Below the pieces are notes generated by a model. That model searched no databases. It was not told the DNA's origin and was given only the letters and a program-made list of their open reading frames with translations. Positions 25,611 through 33,119 of a DNA stretch of 46,626 nucleotides are shown here, one piece after another (position 1 is the first letter of the stretch; the number at the start of each line of letters is the position of its first letter). The stretch is from an uncultured Chlorobiaceae bacterium (GTDB lineage Bacteria; Bacteroidota; Chlorobiia; Chlorobiales; Chlorobiaceae), in contig CAIMCD010000003.1 in the NCBI GenBank assembly GCA_903839405.1, positions 1-46,626 of the forward strand, given 5' to 3'. A program made the translations under genes and the position numbers.

Positions 25611-26044
25611 AGGCCATGATCACGCTGCCTGCAGAGATCCTTTACGTTCGGTTTGCCTCAATTACGGCATGGATGCTGGCTGAAATATTTGCAGAATCGC
25701 TCAATGCCAAAGAGAGTGCGGCTGAGTTCTGTCATGCATTTGAGCTCTCGGTCAGTGAGGCCTTTACTAACGCTGTGCGTTACGCCGAGCCGCCTGAAGC
25801 GGAAAAAAAAATCACGATCACCTTCAGCTCCCAGAGCAACCAGCTTACCGTCAGCGTCAGCGATACCAATGCTCCCTTCAAGCTTGATACCCCGGCACCG
25901 GATATCAGCAGTTATCCCGAAAAAGGGTTTGGACTCTTTTTGATCCGCCAGCTTATGGACACGGTATCCTACAGCCGGCAAGAGAACATCAACCTGATTT
26001 CAATGACCAAACGACATAGTATCCCCAGCTCCGGTAATACCTAA
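25607..26044 (+). CDS. RsbW/SpoIIAB-like serine kinase (HATPase)
   Basis: A 145-residue single GHKL ATPase domain. The N-box is ELSVSEAFTNAVRYA, the G1 region is VSDTNAPF, and G2 is EKGFGLFLIRQLMD. Proteins of this size and layout phosphorylate STAS antagonists and sequester a sigma factor or another target. No sigma-factor gene is present in the window, so the sequestered partner is unknown. It ends the regulatory group (STAS, pseudoenzyme, STAS, kinase) and is followed 13 nt later by a glycosyltransferase in the same transcript. Confidence 0.9.
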   Translation: MKAMITLPAEILYVRFASITAWMLAEIFAESLNAKESAAEFCHAFELSVSEAFTNAVRYAEPPEAEKKITITFSSQSNQLTVSVSDTNAPFKLDTPAPDISSYPEKGFGLFLIRQLMDTVSYSRQENINLISMTKRHSIPSSGNT

Positions 26045-26057
26045 CAAAAGAACGAGA

Positions 26058-27041
26058 ATGGCACCGATTCTATCCGTTGTGATTGTCAGTTTCAACACCC
26101 GGGATATCCTCCGAAACGCTCTTGAGGCACTCTTTGAGGAGAGCCAAGGCATAGAGATGGAGGTCTTTGTGGTTGACAACAACTCACATGACGATTCTGC
26201 TGCGATGGTCCAGAGGTGCTTCCCCTCCGTACGGCTGATTGCAAACACGGTAAATCTCGGGTTTGCTGCGGCAAACAACCAGGCCTTCAGGCTCACCAGC
26301 GGGCGCTATATTATTCTGCTTAACCCCGACGCCTATGTCAAGCCGTCGGCCATCAAAAACTGCATCGCCTTCATGGAAGAGACCCCGCAATGCGGCCTCT
26401 GCGGCGGAAAAATCATCTCCCCCGAAGGGCGCCTTGAACCCTCGGCCCGACGCTTCCCCTCGGCACTCTCCAAACTCCTTACCCTCTCCGGCATACGCGG
26501 AAAATTTCCCCATTCGCCGCTGCTGAACTATCATGAGTTTGGAGGATTTGCACATGACCGTCCGATGGAGGTGGACTGGGTACCCGGCACCTTCACCATT
26601 GTACGCAAGGCCATGCTCGATGCAATAGGGGTATTTGATGAGCGCTTTTATATCTACTATGAAGAGACCGATCTCTGTTTGCGGGCAAAAAAAGCCGGAT
26701 GGAAAATTTTTTTCATCCCGGATGCCAGCGTCATGCACATTGGTGGAGCCTGCAGCAAAACAAGAAAAGACCAAACCTTCGACAGCAAAGCCGCCCAGGT
26801 GCTCTCCTTCAGGATGCGCAGTGAATGGCTCTATTATCGTAAAAACAAGGGCCTCTTGGCCGTCATCTCAAATGCTGGCGTGGAGCTGCTCTGGCATGGG
26901 GTCCGTTACCTGAAAAACCGCATTTTGGCTTCCGGCGATGCTGAAAAGAAACGCATGGCGGCCAGCTCGATCATACAACAGATCATCCAATCACTCCGGG
27001 ATACGGGGTATGGCCGCACTTCACCACCAATACCCTGGTAA
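26058..27041 (+). CDS. Family 2 glycosyltransferase (rhamnosyltransferase-like)
   Basis: A 327-residue GT2 enzyme with a GT-A fold. Visible motifs are VVIVSFNTRDIL, VVDNNSHDDS, NLGFAAANNQ, the metal-binding LLNPDAYV, the acceptor-site region VDWVPGTFTIVRK, and the YYEETDLCLRAKKAGW helix. The C-terminal 60 residues are basic and amphipathic, consistent with membrane association. It adds a sugar to the lipid-linked repeat unit on the cytoplasmic face. The sugar specificity cannot be read from sequence, although this subgroup often contains rhamnosyltransferases. Confidence 0.88.
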   Translation: MAPILSVVIVSFNTRDILRNALEALFEESQGIEMEVFVVDNNSHDDSAAMVQRCFPSVRLIANTVNLGFAAANNQAFRLTSGRYIILLNPDAYVKPSAIKNCIAFMEETPQCGLCGGKIISPEGRLEPSARRFPSALSKLLTLSGIRGKFPHSPLLNYHEFGGFAHDRPMEVDWVPGTFTIVRKAMLDAIGVFDERFYIYYEETDLCLRAKKAGWKIFFIPDASVMHIGGACSKTRKDQTFDSKAAQVLSFRMRSEWLYYRKNKGLLAVISNAGVELLWHGVRYLKNRILASGDAEKKRMAASSIIQQIIQSLRDTGYGRTSPPIPW

Positions 27042-27048
27042 GCACTTT

Positions 27049-27567
27049 ATGAAAATGTTCAGCAACATAAAAGCCGATCTTGGAACCTATGAAGGCCAAT
27101 GGAGCTGCCAGGGATTCTGGGTCATGATCGTCTACCGTTACGGACGGTGGCGCTACACCATCCGTAACGCTATCATCCGTAAACCCTTTTCGTTGATCTA
27201 CAAGCTGCTCTACAAGGGAGTGCAGATTCTCACCGGCATTGAACTCCCCTGCGAAGTTCCGGTAGGCCGCAACTTCCGCATCGACCATTTCGGCGATATC
27301 ATTATCAGCGGCTATGCCAGTTTTGGAGATAACTGCATTGTGCGCAACGGCGTAACCATTGGACTGAAAAATATCGAAGAAAAAGCTGCGCCGCATCTTG
27401 GCAACCATGTCAATATCGGGGCAGGAGCAAAAATCCTGGGCAATATCACCATCGGCAATAATGTCGATATCGGGGCCAATGCCGTGGTCATCACACCGGT
27501 GCCCGACAACTCGATTGCCGTAGGCATCCCCGCCAAAATCATTCCCAAGAAAACTCCGGCACCATGA
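27049..27567 (+). CDS. Serine-acetyltransferase-like hexapeptide acyltransferase (first copy)
   Basis: 172 residues from ATG 27049, chosen because GGTAAG lies just upstream and the preceding gene ends at 27041; the frame is open farther upstream inside that gene. Hexapeptide repeats of a left-handed beta-helix cover the second half (VGRNFRIDHFGD, IISGYASFGDNC, VNIGAGAKILGNITIGNNV, DIGANAVV). The ending NSIAVGIPAKI is typical of CysE-like and polysaccharide O-acetyltransferases. In this operon it most likely acetylates a sugar of the EPS. It closes transcription unit 1. Confidence 0.88.
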   Translation: MKMFSNIKADLGTYEGQWSCQGFWVMIVYRYGRWRYTIRNAIIRKPFSLIYKLLYKGVQILTGIELPCEVPVGRNFRIDHFGDIIISGYASFGDNCIVRNGVTIGLKNIEEKAAPHLGNHVNIGAGAKILGNITIGNNVDIGANAVVITPVPDNSIAVGIPAKIIPKKTPAP

Positions 27568-27595
27568 TAAGAGCGCAACGGAACAATCCGGCTTC

Positions 27596-27639
27596 CTCTC
27601 AGGCTGAGAGCAACGGAAAAAACTCTTGCTCTGTGAGAG
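27596..27639 (+). promoter_or_regulatory. Predicted activator sites (paired CTCT/GAGAG dyads) upstream of EPS unit 2
   Basis: CTCTCAGGCTGAGAG at 27596-27610 and CTCTTGCTCTGTGAGAG at 27623-27639, 28 bp centre to centre. The second sits within a near-perfect palindrome (TTGCTCT-gtg-AGAGCAA). They are about 100 and 72 bp upstream of the -24 element and repeat the arrangement before unit 1. Confidence 0.6.
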
Positions 27640-27702
27640 CAAAAAAACAGAATAATAGCCTATAAATAATGAGCATACAGCGAAATAGTTCTATCCGCCA
27701 AG

Positions 27703-27718
27703 CGGCATGATTCTTGCA
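27703..27718 (+). promoter_or_regulatory. Sigma-54 promoter of EPS unit 2
   Basis: CGGCATGATTCTTGCA keeps the invariant GG-N10-GC and a full TTGCA -12 element; the -24 half differs from TGGCAC at two bases. It lies 45 nt before the exporter gene, in the same direction, with the paired dyads in front. Confidence 0.8.
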
Positions 27719-27762
27719 TGAAAAAAGAGAACGCAAATCCATAATCGGTTCACGGCTACACA

Positions 27763-28947
27763 ATGCAGCAAAAATATTTCAACTACTCACGCATCTCTTT
27801 TCTCACCCCTTCCGGGAGTTATGGCGGTAGCATAGCAAAGTCCCTCTCGGTTCTCCTCTCACTCTCTTTTTTCCTGATACTCGGCGCCTGCGGCGGCATA
27901 TCGCCCAAAGCCTCACCCATCCCCGCAGCAGCGGGAAAAGAGTTCAAGGTCGATCCTCCAAAAAAAGTACAGGAATTTGCATCGCCTGAAAAAGTAAAGG
28001 CAATGACCCCCATGGAGAGCTATCAGTACCGTCTCGGGCCTGGCGATCTGGTCACCATCCAGGTCTGGCGACGACCTGAACTCTCTCAGGAAAACGTGGT
28101 CGTCTCCCCGGACGGCTTCATTGCCGTGCCGAGAATCGGCAGCCTCAACGTGATGAACCTCACGCCGGATCAAGTGCAGGCCCTCATTACCGCAAAGCTC
28201 GAACTCCTCTATATCAAACCGGAGGTGACCGTACGCATCCATGAGTTTCACAACAACAAGGCCTTTGTGCTTGGACGGGTAAGCAAACCAGGGGTTATCA
28301 ATTTTCCCGGCAAAGGCTCCCTGCTTGAGGCGCTTGCCCTTGCCGGAGGGCTTCCCACCCAGAGCAATGATACCTTTTTAACCAAGTGCGCCATTATACG
28401 GGGCAACGATACCGTCCTCTGGATCGACCTGCAGGATCTGCTCAAAAACGGCAATATGGCCCTGAATGCCTCTATCCGCAACAATGACGTCATTTATATC
28501 CCTGAGGCTGATGATGAGCTGGTCTATGTGATGGGAGAGGTCGTCACGCCCGGCGCCTTTCAGCTTAAAAACGGCATGCATGTGCTCAAGGCCGTCATGC
28601 TTGCCGGAGGCATGAGCAAACAGGCGAACCCGGAAAAGGTCTTCATTATCCGCCAGCAGAATCTCAAAGGCAATGTGATACAGGTTGACTTGAAAAACCT
28701 GCTTGAACACGGCGATTTCAGCCAAAGTTTTGCGCTGCAACCGAACGACATTGTCTTTATCAGCCCGAGCGGTATGGCACGATTCAACTACACCCTTGAA
28801 AAGCTGCTTCCAACACTATCGGTGCTTAACCTGGCGACCACCGATGCCGAAACCTTCGGTGTGATGCAGGAGCTGCGCAAGAGACTCTGGGGGCAATCCG
28901 GCTTTGTCAACAGCAGCAGCAGTACAACAACTACTCCTGCGAAATAA
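27763..28947 (+). CDS. Outer-membrane polysaccharide export lipoprotein (Wza-like)
   Basis: 394 residues with a lipoprotein signal peptide: hydrophobic stretch to residue 40 and lipobox LGAC, lipidated Cys43. The Poly_export domain (about 90-175: YRLGPGDLVTIQVWRRPELS, VSPDGFIAVPRIGSL) is followed by two SLBB segments (KAFVLGRVSKPGVINFPGKG; LVYVMGEVVTPGAFQLKNG). Such proteins form the outer-membrane channel for EPS and capsule. The C-terminus ends in a Ser/Thr-rich tail and has no clear Wza-type amphipathic helix, so its exact pore type is uncertain. It is the first gene after the second sigma-54 promoter. Confidence 0.93.
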   Translation: MQQKYFNYSRISFLTPSGSYGGSIAKSLSVLLSLSFFLILGACGGISPKASPIPAAAGKEFKVDPPKKVQEFASPEKVKAMTPMESYQYRLGPGDLVTIQVWRRPELSQENVVVSPDGFIAVPRIGSLNVMNLTPDQVQALITAKLELLYIKPEVTVRIHEFHNNKAFVLGRVSKPGVINFPGKGSLLEALALAGGLPTQSNDTFLTKCAIIRGNDTVLWIDLQDLLKNGNMALNASIRNNDVIYIPEADDELVYVMGEVVTPGAFQLKNGMHVLKAVMLAGGMSKQANPEKVFIIRQQNLKGNVIQVDLKNLLEHGDFSQSFALQPNDIVFISPSGMARFNYTLEKLLPTLSVLNLATTDAETFGVMQELRKRLWGQSGFVNSSSSTTTTPAK

Positions 28948-29125
28948 GAACATAAGGCTGATGACACGGCAGGAATTGATCACAGAAACCAGTTACAGAA
29001 ACAGAAGGGGAAAATATTTTTGGCACCGAGATGATTGCAACAAAGACCCATCGGAGCTGCAGGGTCATGGAACCCGCCCTGCAGTTCAAAAGATGCAATA
29101 AACAGCGAGAGTAAATTTTAGCACC

Positions 29126-30889
29126 ATGAAATACGCTCCATTTTCGACCCTTCAGAAAATCAAGAATCTGCTGCTTCCCGCAGAACTTCACCGCTCAATC
29201 GTACTGCTGTTTTTTATGCTGATCGGTGTCGCTCTTGAAACGCTTGGAGTCGGCCTTGTTATCCCTGCACTCTCACTCTTTACACAAAAAAATTTTACGG
29301 CCAAATATCCGGCCCTGCACCCTTTGCTGCAATTTTTTGGCAATCCGAATCAGCAAACGCTTGTGGTTGGAGGCTTGCTCTTGCTGCTCGGCGTCTATGT
29401 TATCAAAGCACTTTTTCTCATCTTTCTGACCTGGAATCAAAACCGCTTTACCTTTGGTATTGGAGCACGGCTCTCCTTGCGGCTCTTTACGGTTTACCTG
29501 CGCCAACCCTATACCTTTCACTTGCAGCGCAACTCGGCCCAGTTGATCCGTAATGTGACCAACGAAGTGGGCATTTTTACCAGCAATGTGCTGACGCCAC
29601 TCATGCAGTTGTTTTCGGAATCATTGATTGTGGTGGGACTTTGCCTTATGCTGCTGGTGGTCGAACCGGTAGGAACCATCTCCATTGTTTTGGTGCTTGG
29701 CCTGACCGGTTGGGGTTTTGTTCGTATAACCCAGGGCAGCATTGCCCGCTGGGGCACGGCACGGCAACATCACGAAGGGTTGCGTATCCAGCATCTGCAG
29801 CAAGGGCTCGGCGGAGCCAAAGATGTCAAGCTGCTTGGACGGGAGAGCGATTTTTTAAAGCAATACAGTATCCATAATCTGGAAAGCGCCAAAGTTGGCC
29901 GGTTGAATGCCACCATGCAGCAACTTCCCCGACTCTGGCTTGAATTGCTCTCGGTGTGCGGTCTGGTCGGTCTGGTGCTGACCATGCTTGCTCAAGGCGG
30001 AGCGCTTGAGAGCATCATTCCCAAACTCGGTCTTTTTGCTGTTGTCACCTTCCGTCTGATGCCATCGGTCAACCGCCTCATCAATGTCATCCAATCGCTG
30101 AAATACTGTTTGCCGGTACTCGATATCCTGGAAAAAGACTTTAACCTGTCGGCTCCGGATGAGAGTGCCCCGCTGGAAAACCAGCCCACTTTTCATGAAG
30201 CGCTTGAGTTGCAGCATATAACCTACGCCTATCCCGGAAGTTCCACGCCATCACTCAAGGATGTCTCGCTGAGCATCCAGTGCGGTGAATCGGTTGGCTT
30301 TATAGGCACCAGCGGTGCTGGAAAAAGCACCCTGGTCGATATCCTCCTCGGCCTCTTGCCTCCGGATCAGGGGGTTGTGAGGGTGGACGGGCAGGATATT
30401 CAGCAAAACATGCGCGGCTGGCAAAATCAGATCGGTTACGTACCGCAATCCATTTTTCTGACCGATGATACACTCTTTCGCAATATAGCCTTCGGGCTCC
30501 CGGAAGAGAAAATCAGTGATGATGCTGTATGGAATGCCATCCGGGCGGCCCATCTCGAAGAGTTTGTAGAGAGCCTTCCTGAAGGATTGAACACGATTGT
30601 AGGCGAACGGGGCATTCGCCTTTCCGGTGGTCAGCGTCAGAGAATCGGGATTGCCCGCGCACTCTATCACAACCCGACCGTACTGGTGCTTGACGAAGCA
30701 ACCAGTGCACTTGATAATGCAACCGAACAGGGAGTGATGGCTGCAGTTCGGGAGTTGCAGAAATCAAAAACCATCATTATTGTCGCACACCGACTCACGA
30801 CCATCGAACATTGTGACCGGCTCTACCGCTTGGCAAACGGTCAGATAGAATCATTTGGCAGCCCGGACAAGATGCTTGAGAAACAGTAA
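29126..30889 (+). CDS. ABC transporter, fused permease/ATPase (PglK/MsbA-type lipid-oligosaccharide flippase)
   Basis: 587 residues: a six-helix permease (about 20-330) joined to an ATPase. Walker A GTSGAGKST is at 394-402, Q-loop YVPQSIFLTDD, signature LSGGQRQRIGIARAL at about 500, Walker B VLVLDEATSALD at about 521, and H-loop VAHRLTT. The half-transporter layout resembles PglK/WlaB, which flips lipid-linked oligosaccharides. No Wzx-type flippase is seen in the locus, so this protein probably does the flipping. A perfect 8-bp inverted repeat (CTGCAGGG/CCCTGCAG, 29057-29084) lies in the 178-nt gap upstream. Confidence 0.9.
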   Translation: MKYAPFSTLQKIKNLLLPAELHRSIVLLFFMLIGVALETLGVGLVIPALSLFTQKNFTAKYPALHPLLQFFGNPNQQTLVVGGLLLLLGVYVIKALFLIFLTWNQNRFTFGIGARLSLRLFTVYLRQPYTFHLQRNSAQLIRNVTNEVGIFTSNVLTPLMQLFSESLIVVGLCLMLLVVEPVGTISIVLVLGLTGWGFVRITQGSIARWGTARQHHEGLRIQHLQQGLGGAKDVKLLGRESDFLKQYSIHNLESAKVGRLNATMQQLPRLWLELLSVCGLVGLVLTMLAQGGALESIIPKLGLFAVVTFRLMPSVNRLINVIQSLKYCLPVLDILEKDFNLSAPDESAPLENQPTFHEALELQHITYAYPGSSTPSLKDVSLSIQCGESVGFIGTSGAGKSTLVDILLGLLPPDQGVVRVDGQDIQQNMRGWQNQIGYVPQSIFLTDDTLFRNIAFGLPEEKISDDAVWNAIRAAHLEEFVESLPEGLNTIVGERGIRLSGGQRQRIGIARALYHNPTVLVLDEATSALDNATEQGVMAAVRELQKSKTIIIVAHRLTTIEHCDRLYRLANGQIESFGSPDKMLEKQ

Positions 30890-30976
30890 GCTGCATGAAC
30901 AAAGCGGAGGATCTACACAACCGAGCAATCCTTGAGAGAGTGATTTAAAATAATTTTGTTTACAAAAATTACTACC

Positions 30977-32032
30977 ATGCTTTCATTATTAAAACCGAGA
31001 AAGAATAATAATGATCCAGCCCGATTTGAAATTGATCATGCTGATTCTGCAAACATAAAAATCACCTACCTCTGCCCGATAGCTGATCCAAAAAAGGATG
31101 GCGCCAGTGGCGGCGTCAAGGTGATTTACAAATTTTCAGAAAAAATAAACGATCTTCTCTCACCAGAATTCACCTCTTCAGTACAACATACCGAGCAATT
31201 AAAATTTGCTTGCGACTGGTTTGAATACAAAACAAAATTCAAGCGAAACCTCACTTTTTACGTAAAAAACGAGTTTGTGATCATACCAGAATTCTGGGCC
31301 GAAAGATATTCGCCACAATGCAGGTTGCATAACATAAAATACGGCATTTTTATTCAGGGGGGGTATTTATTCGGAAATCATGACGCTCCTTCAACCCTCT
31401 CTGCATATCAGGGAGCAGAGATTATTATGGCCATATCTGATGATACGGCTGAGTGCTGCAAACTTGCATTTCCTGCTTTATCTTCAAAAATAATGCGCAT
31501 GCACTTTTTTGTTGATTCAAATAAATTCACCCCTCACCTGCAGAAAGAAAATATCATCACCTATATGCCGAGAAAGCTTCCTCGGCACTCGCAATTAGTC
31601 TTGTTCTTTTTACAACAGCATCTTCCTGCACACTGGAGAGTTGTGCCAATAAGCAATATGAAAGAGAGCGAAGTGGTTGACATACTCCAAAAATCAAAAA
31701 TATTCCTCTCTTTCAGTGAACTTGAAGGATGGGGACTGCCCCCGATAGAGGCCGCTTTGACCGGCAATAAAGTAATCGGCTATACCGGCGAAGGGGGAAA
31801 AGAGTATTGGGATCAACCCATATTTTCAGAGATCATGATGGGAGATATCAAGGGTTTTGTCAAGGAGATCATCTCTGAAATCAAAAAATTTGACACCAAT
31901 ACTGGCTATAGAGCAAATGAAGTTGCAATCCGAAAGTTAGCCGACATGTATTCAAAAGAACGGGAAACTGAGGACATCATTAAACTTTCCGAAACAATCA
32001 AAGAGGTATTTGCCTCCCAATCAAAGGCGTAG
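30977..32032 (+). CDS. GT-B glycosyltransferase (group 1-like)
   Basis: About 351 residues from ATG 30977; the frame extends to a TTG at 30956. The N-terminal half has the SGGVKVIYKF glycine loop and the middle has IFIQGGYL. The C-terminal half has ILQKSKIFLSFSELEGWGLPPIEAA, the GT-B nucleotide-sugar site with its conserved Glu residues, then GNKVIGYTGEGG. It therefore belongs to the GT1/GT4-like families, although it is divergent. The gene is noticeably more AT-rich than the rest of the locus, as is the next one, suggesting the pair was acquired separately. Confidence 0.8.
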   Translation: MLSLLKPRKNNNDPARFEIDHADSANIKITYLCPIADPKKDGASGGVKVIYKFSEKINDLLSPEFTSSVQHTEQLKFACDWFEYKTKFKRNLTFYVKNEFVIIPEFWAERYSPQCRLHNIKYGIFIQGGYLFGNHDAPSTLSAYQGAEIIMAISDDTAECCKLAFPALSSKIMRMHFFVDSNKFTPHLQKENIITYMPRKLPRHSQLVLFFLQQHLPAHWRVVPISNMKESEVVDILQKSKIFLSFSELEGWGLPPIEAALTGNKVIGYTGEGGKEYWDQPIFSEIMMGDIKGFVKEIISEIKKFDTNTGYRANEVAIRKLADMYSKERETEDIIKLSETIKEVFASQSKA

Positions 32033-32077
32033 AAAAAAAATCAAGAGTTCGGCAGACCATTTTAACAAGCAAACAAA

Positions 32078-32986
32078 ATGCAAAACAGAATCAATCTTGT
32101 CTTTGCGACAAATCAGGATTACATACAGCATTTGTGTGCCGCACTTAAATCCTTGCTGGAAAACAACAAGGATTTATCGTTCCGAATTTATCTCATTAAC
32201 AGCGGTATTGCAGAAAACATATACCGAAAAATCATCAGGGTCATCACTCCCTATAACTGTCAGATGGAAAATATTGTCATTTCTGACGATTATTTCAGGG
32301 GACTGGTCTTGACGCATCACTACTCCAAAGAGATCTATTATCGCCTCTTGATTCCGCAGCTTATTCATGAAGAAAAAGCTCTTTATCTTGATGCTGACAT
32401 TATTGTGAATGGATCGATAAAAGAACTCTATAATCAAGATATTGAGGATTATTATGTTTGTGCCGTTGAAGATCCCTTTTTTGATCGCTATGAAGAACTA
32501 AACATTAAGCCAAGCGCAAAATATTTCAATTCAGGGGTTATTCTTATCAATATAAAAAAATGGCGGGAAACTGATCTGCAAAAAAAAGTTATCGATTATG
32601 TAGAAAAAAACTACAACATCATTCACTTTCCGGATCAGGACGCCCTGAATTCACTGATCCAGGGGAAATGGAAAAGACTTCCGCTGAAATATAACCTGAC
32701 CGTCATTCTGGGAGCAGATTATGAGACAAAATTCAATATGTTTGGAAAAGATGAATTACGAGAAGCGAAAAACAATCCGATCATTATTCATTATACCGGT
32801 GGATCAAAACCCTGGCAACTGAAAAACACGCATCCATACAAAAAGTTATATTGGAAATATTTACGAATGACTCCATACAGATTTTCGATACCTACTGAAT
32901 TACAACCCTTAAATTTACTAAGAAGCATCATTCCAAAATCTTTAAAACAACTCATCAAGCATTTGCTTAAGAAGCAAGCTAAGTAA
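32078..32986 (+). CDS. Family 8 glycosyltransferase
   Basis: 302 residues of the GT8 family (galactosyl/glucosyltransferases of the WaaJ/GspA type). Typical features are INLVFATNQDYIQHL at the start, the metal-binding DxD in ALYLDADIIVNGS (about residue 105), AVEDPFFDRY, KYFNSGVILINIKKWRE, PDQDALN, and IIHYTGGSKPW. It is a retaining, UDP-sugar-dependent enzyme on the cytoplasmic side. AT-rich like its upstream neighbour. The 133 nt following it are also AT-rich and without a gene. Confidence 0.92.
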   Translation: MQNRINLVFATNQDYIQHLCAALKSLLENNKDLSFRIYLINSGIAENIYRKIIRVITPYNCQMENIVISDDYFRGLVLTHHYSKEIYYRLLIPQLIHEEKALYLDADIIVNGSIKELYNQDIEDYYVCAVEDPFFDRYEELNIKPSAKYFNSGVILINIKKWRETDLQKKVIDYVEKNYNIIHFPDQDALNSLIQGKWKRLPLKYNLTVILGADYETKFNMFGKDELREAKNNPIIIHYTGGSKPWQLKNTHPYKKLYWKYLRMTPYRFSIPTELQPLNLLRSIIPKSLKQLIKHLLKKQAK

Positions 32987-33119
32987 TCAACAAAACCGTA
33001 TAATGAATTTTATTACAAGAAAAAAAAGACTCTCTTTTGATTTTGAAAATTGTAAACGACAGTAATGGTTGTTGTAAAATTATGGCCTTTTAGCGATTTT
33101 CAAGAAAAAAAGATTATTC

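Noticed and set aside
29017..29040. TGGCAC and TTGCA upstream of the ABC transporter
   Set aside because: The spacing between GG and GC is 13 instead of 10, so sigma-54 should not recognise it.
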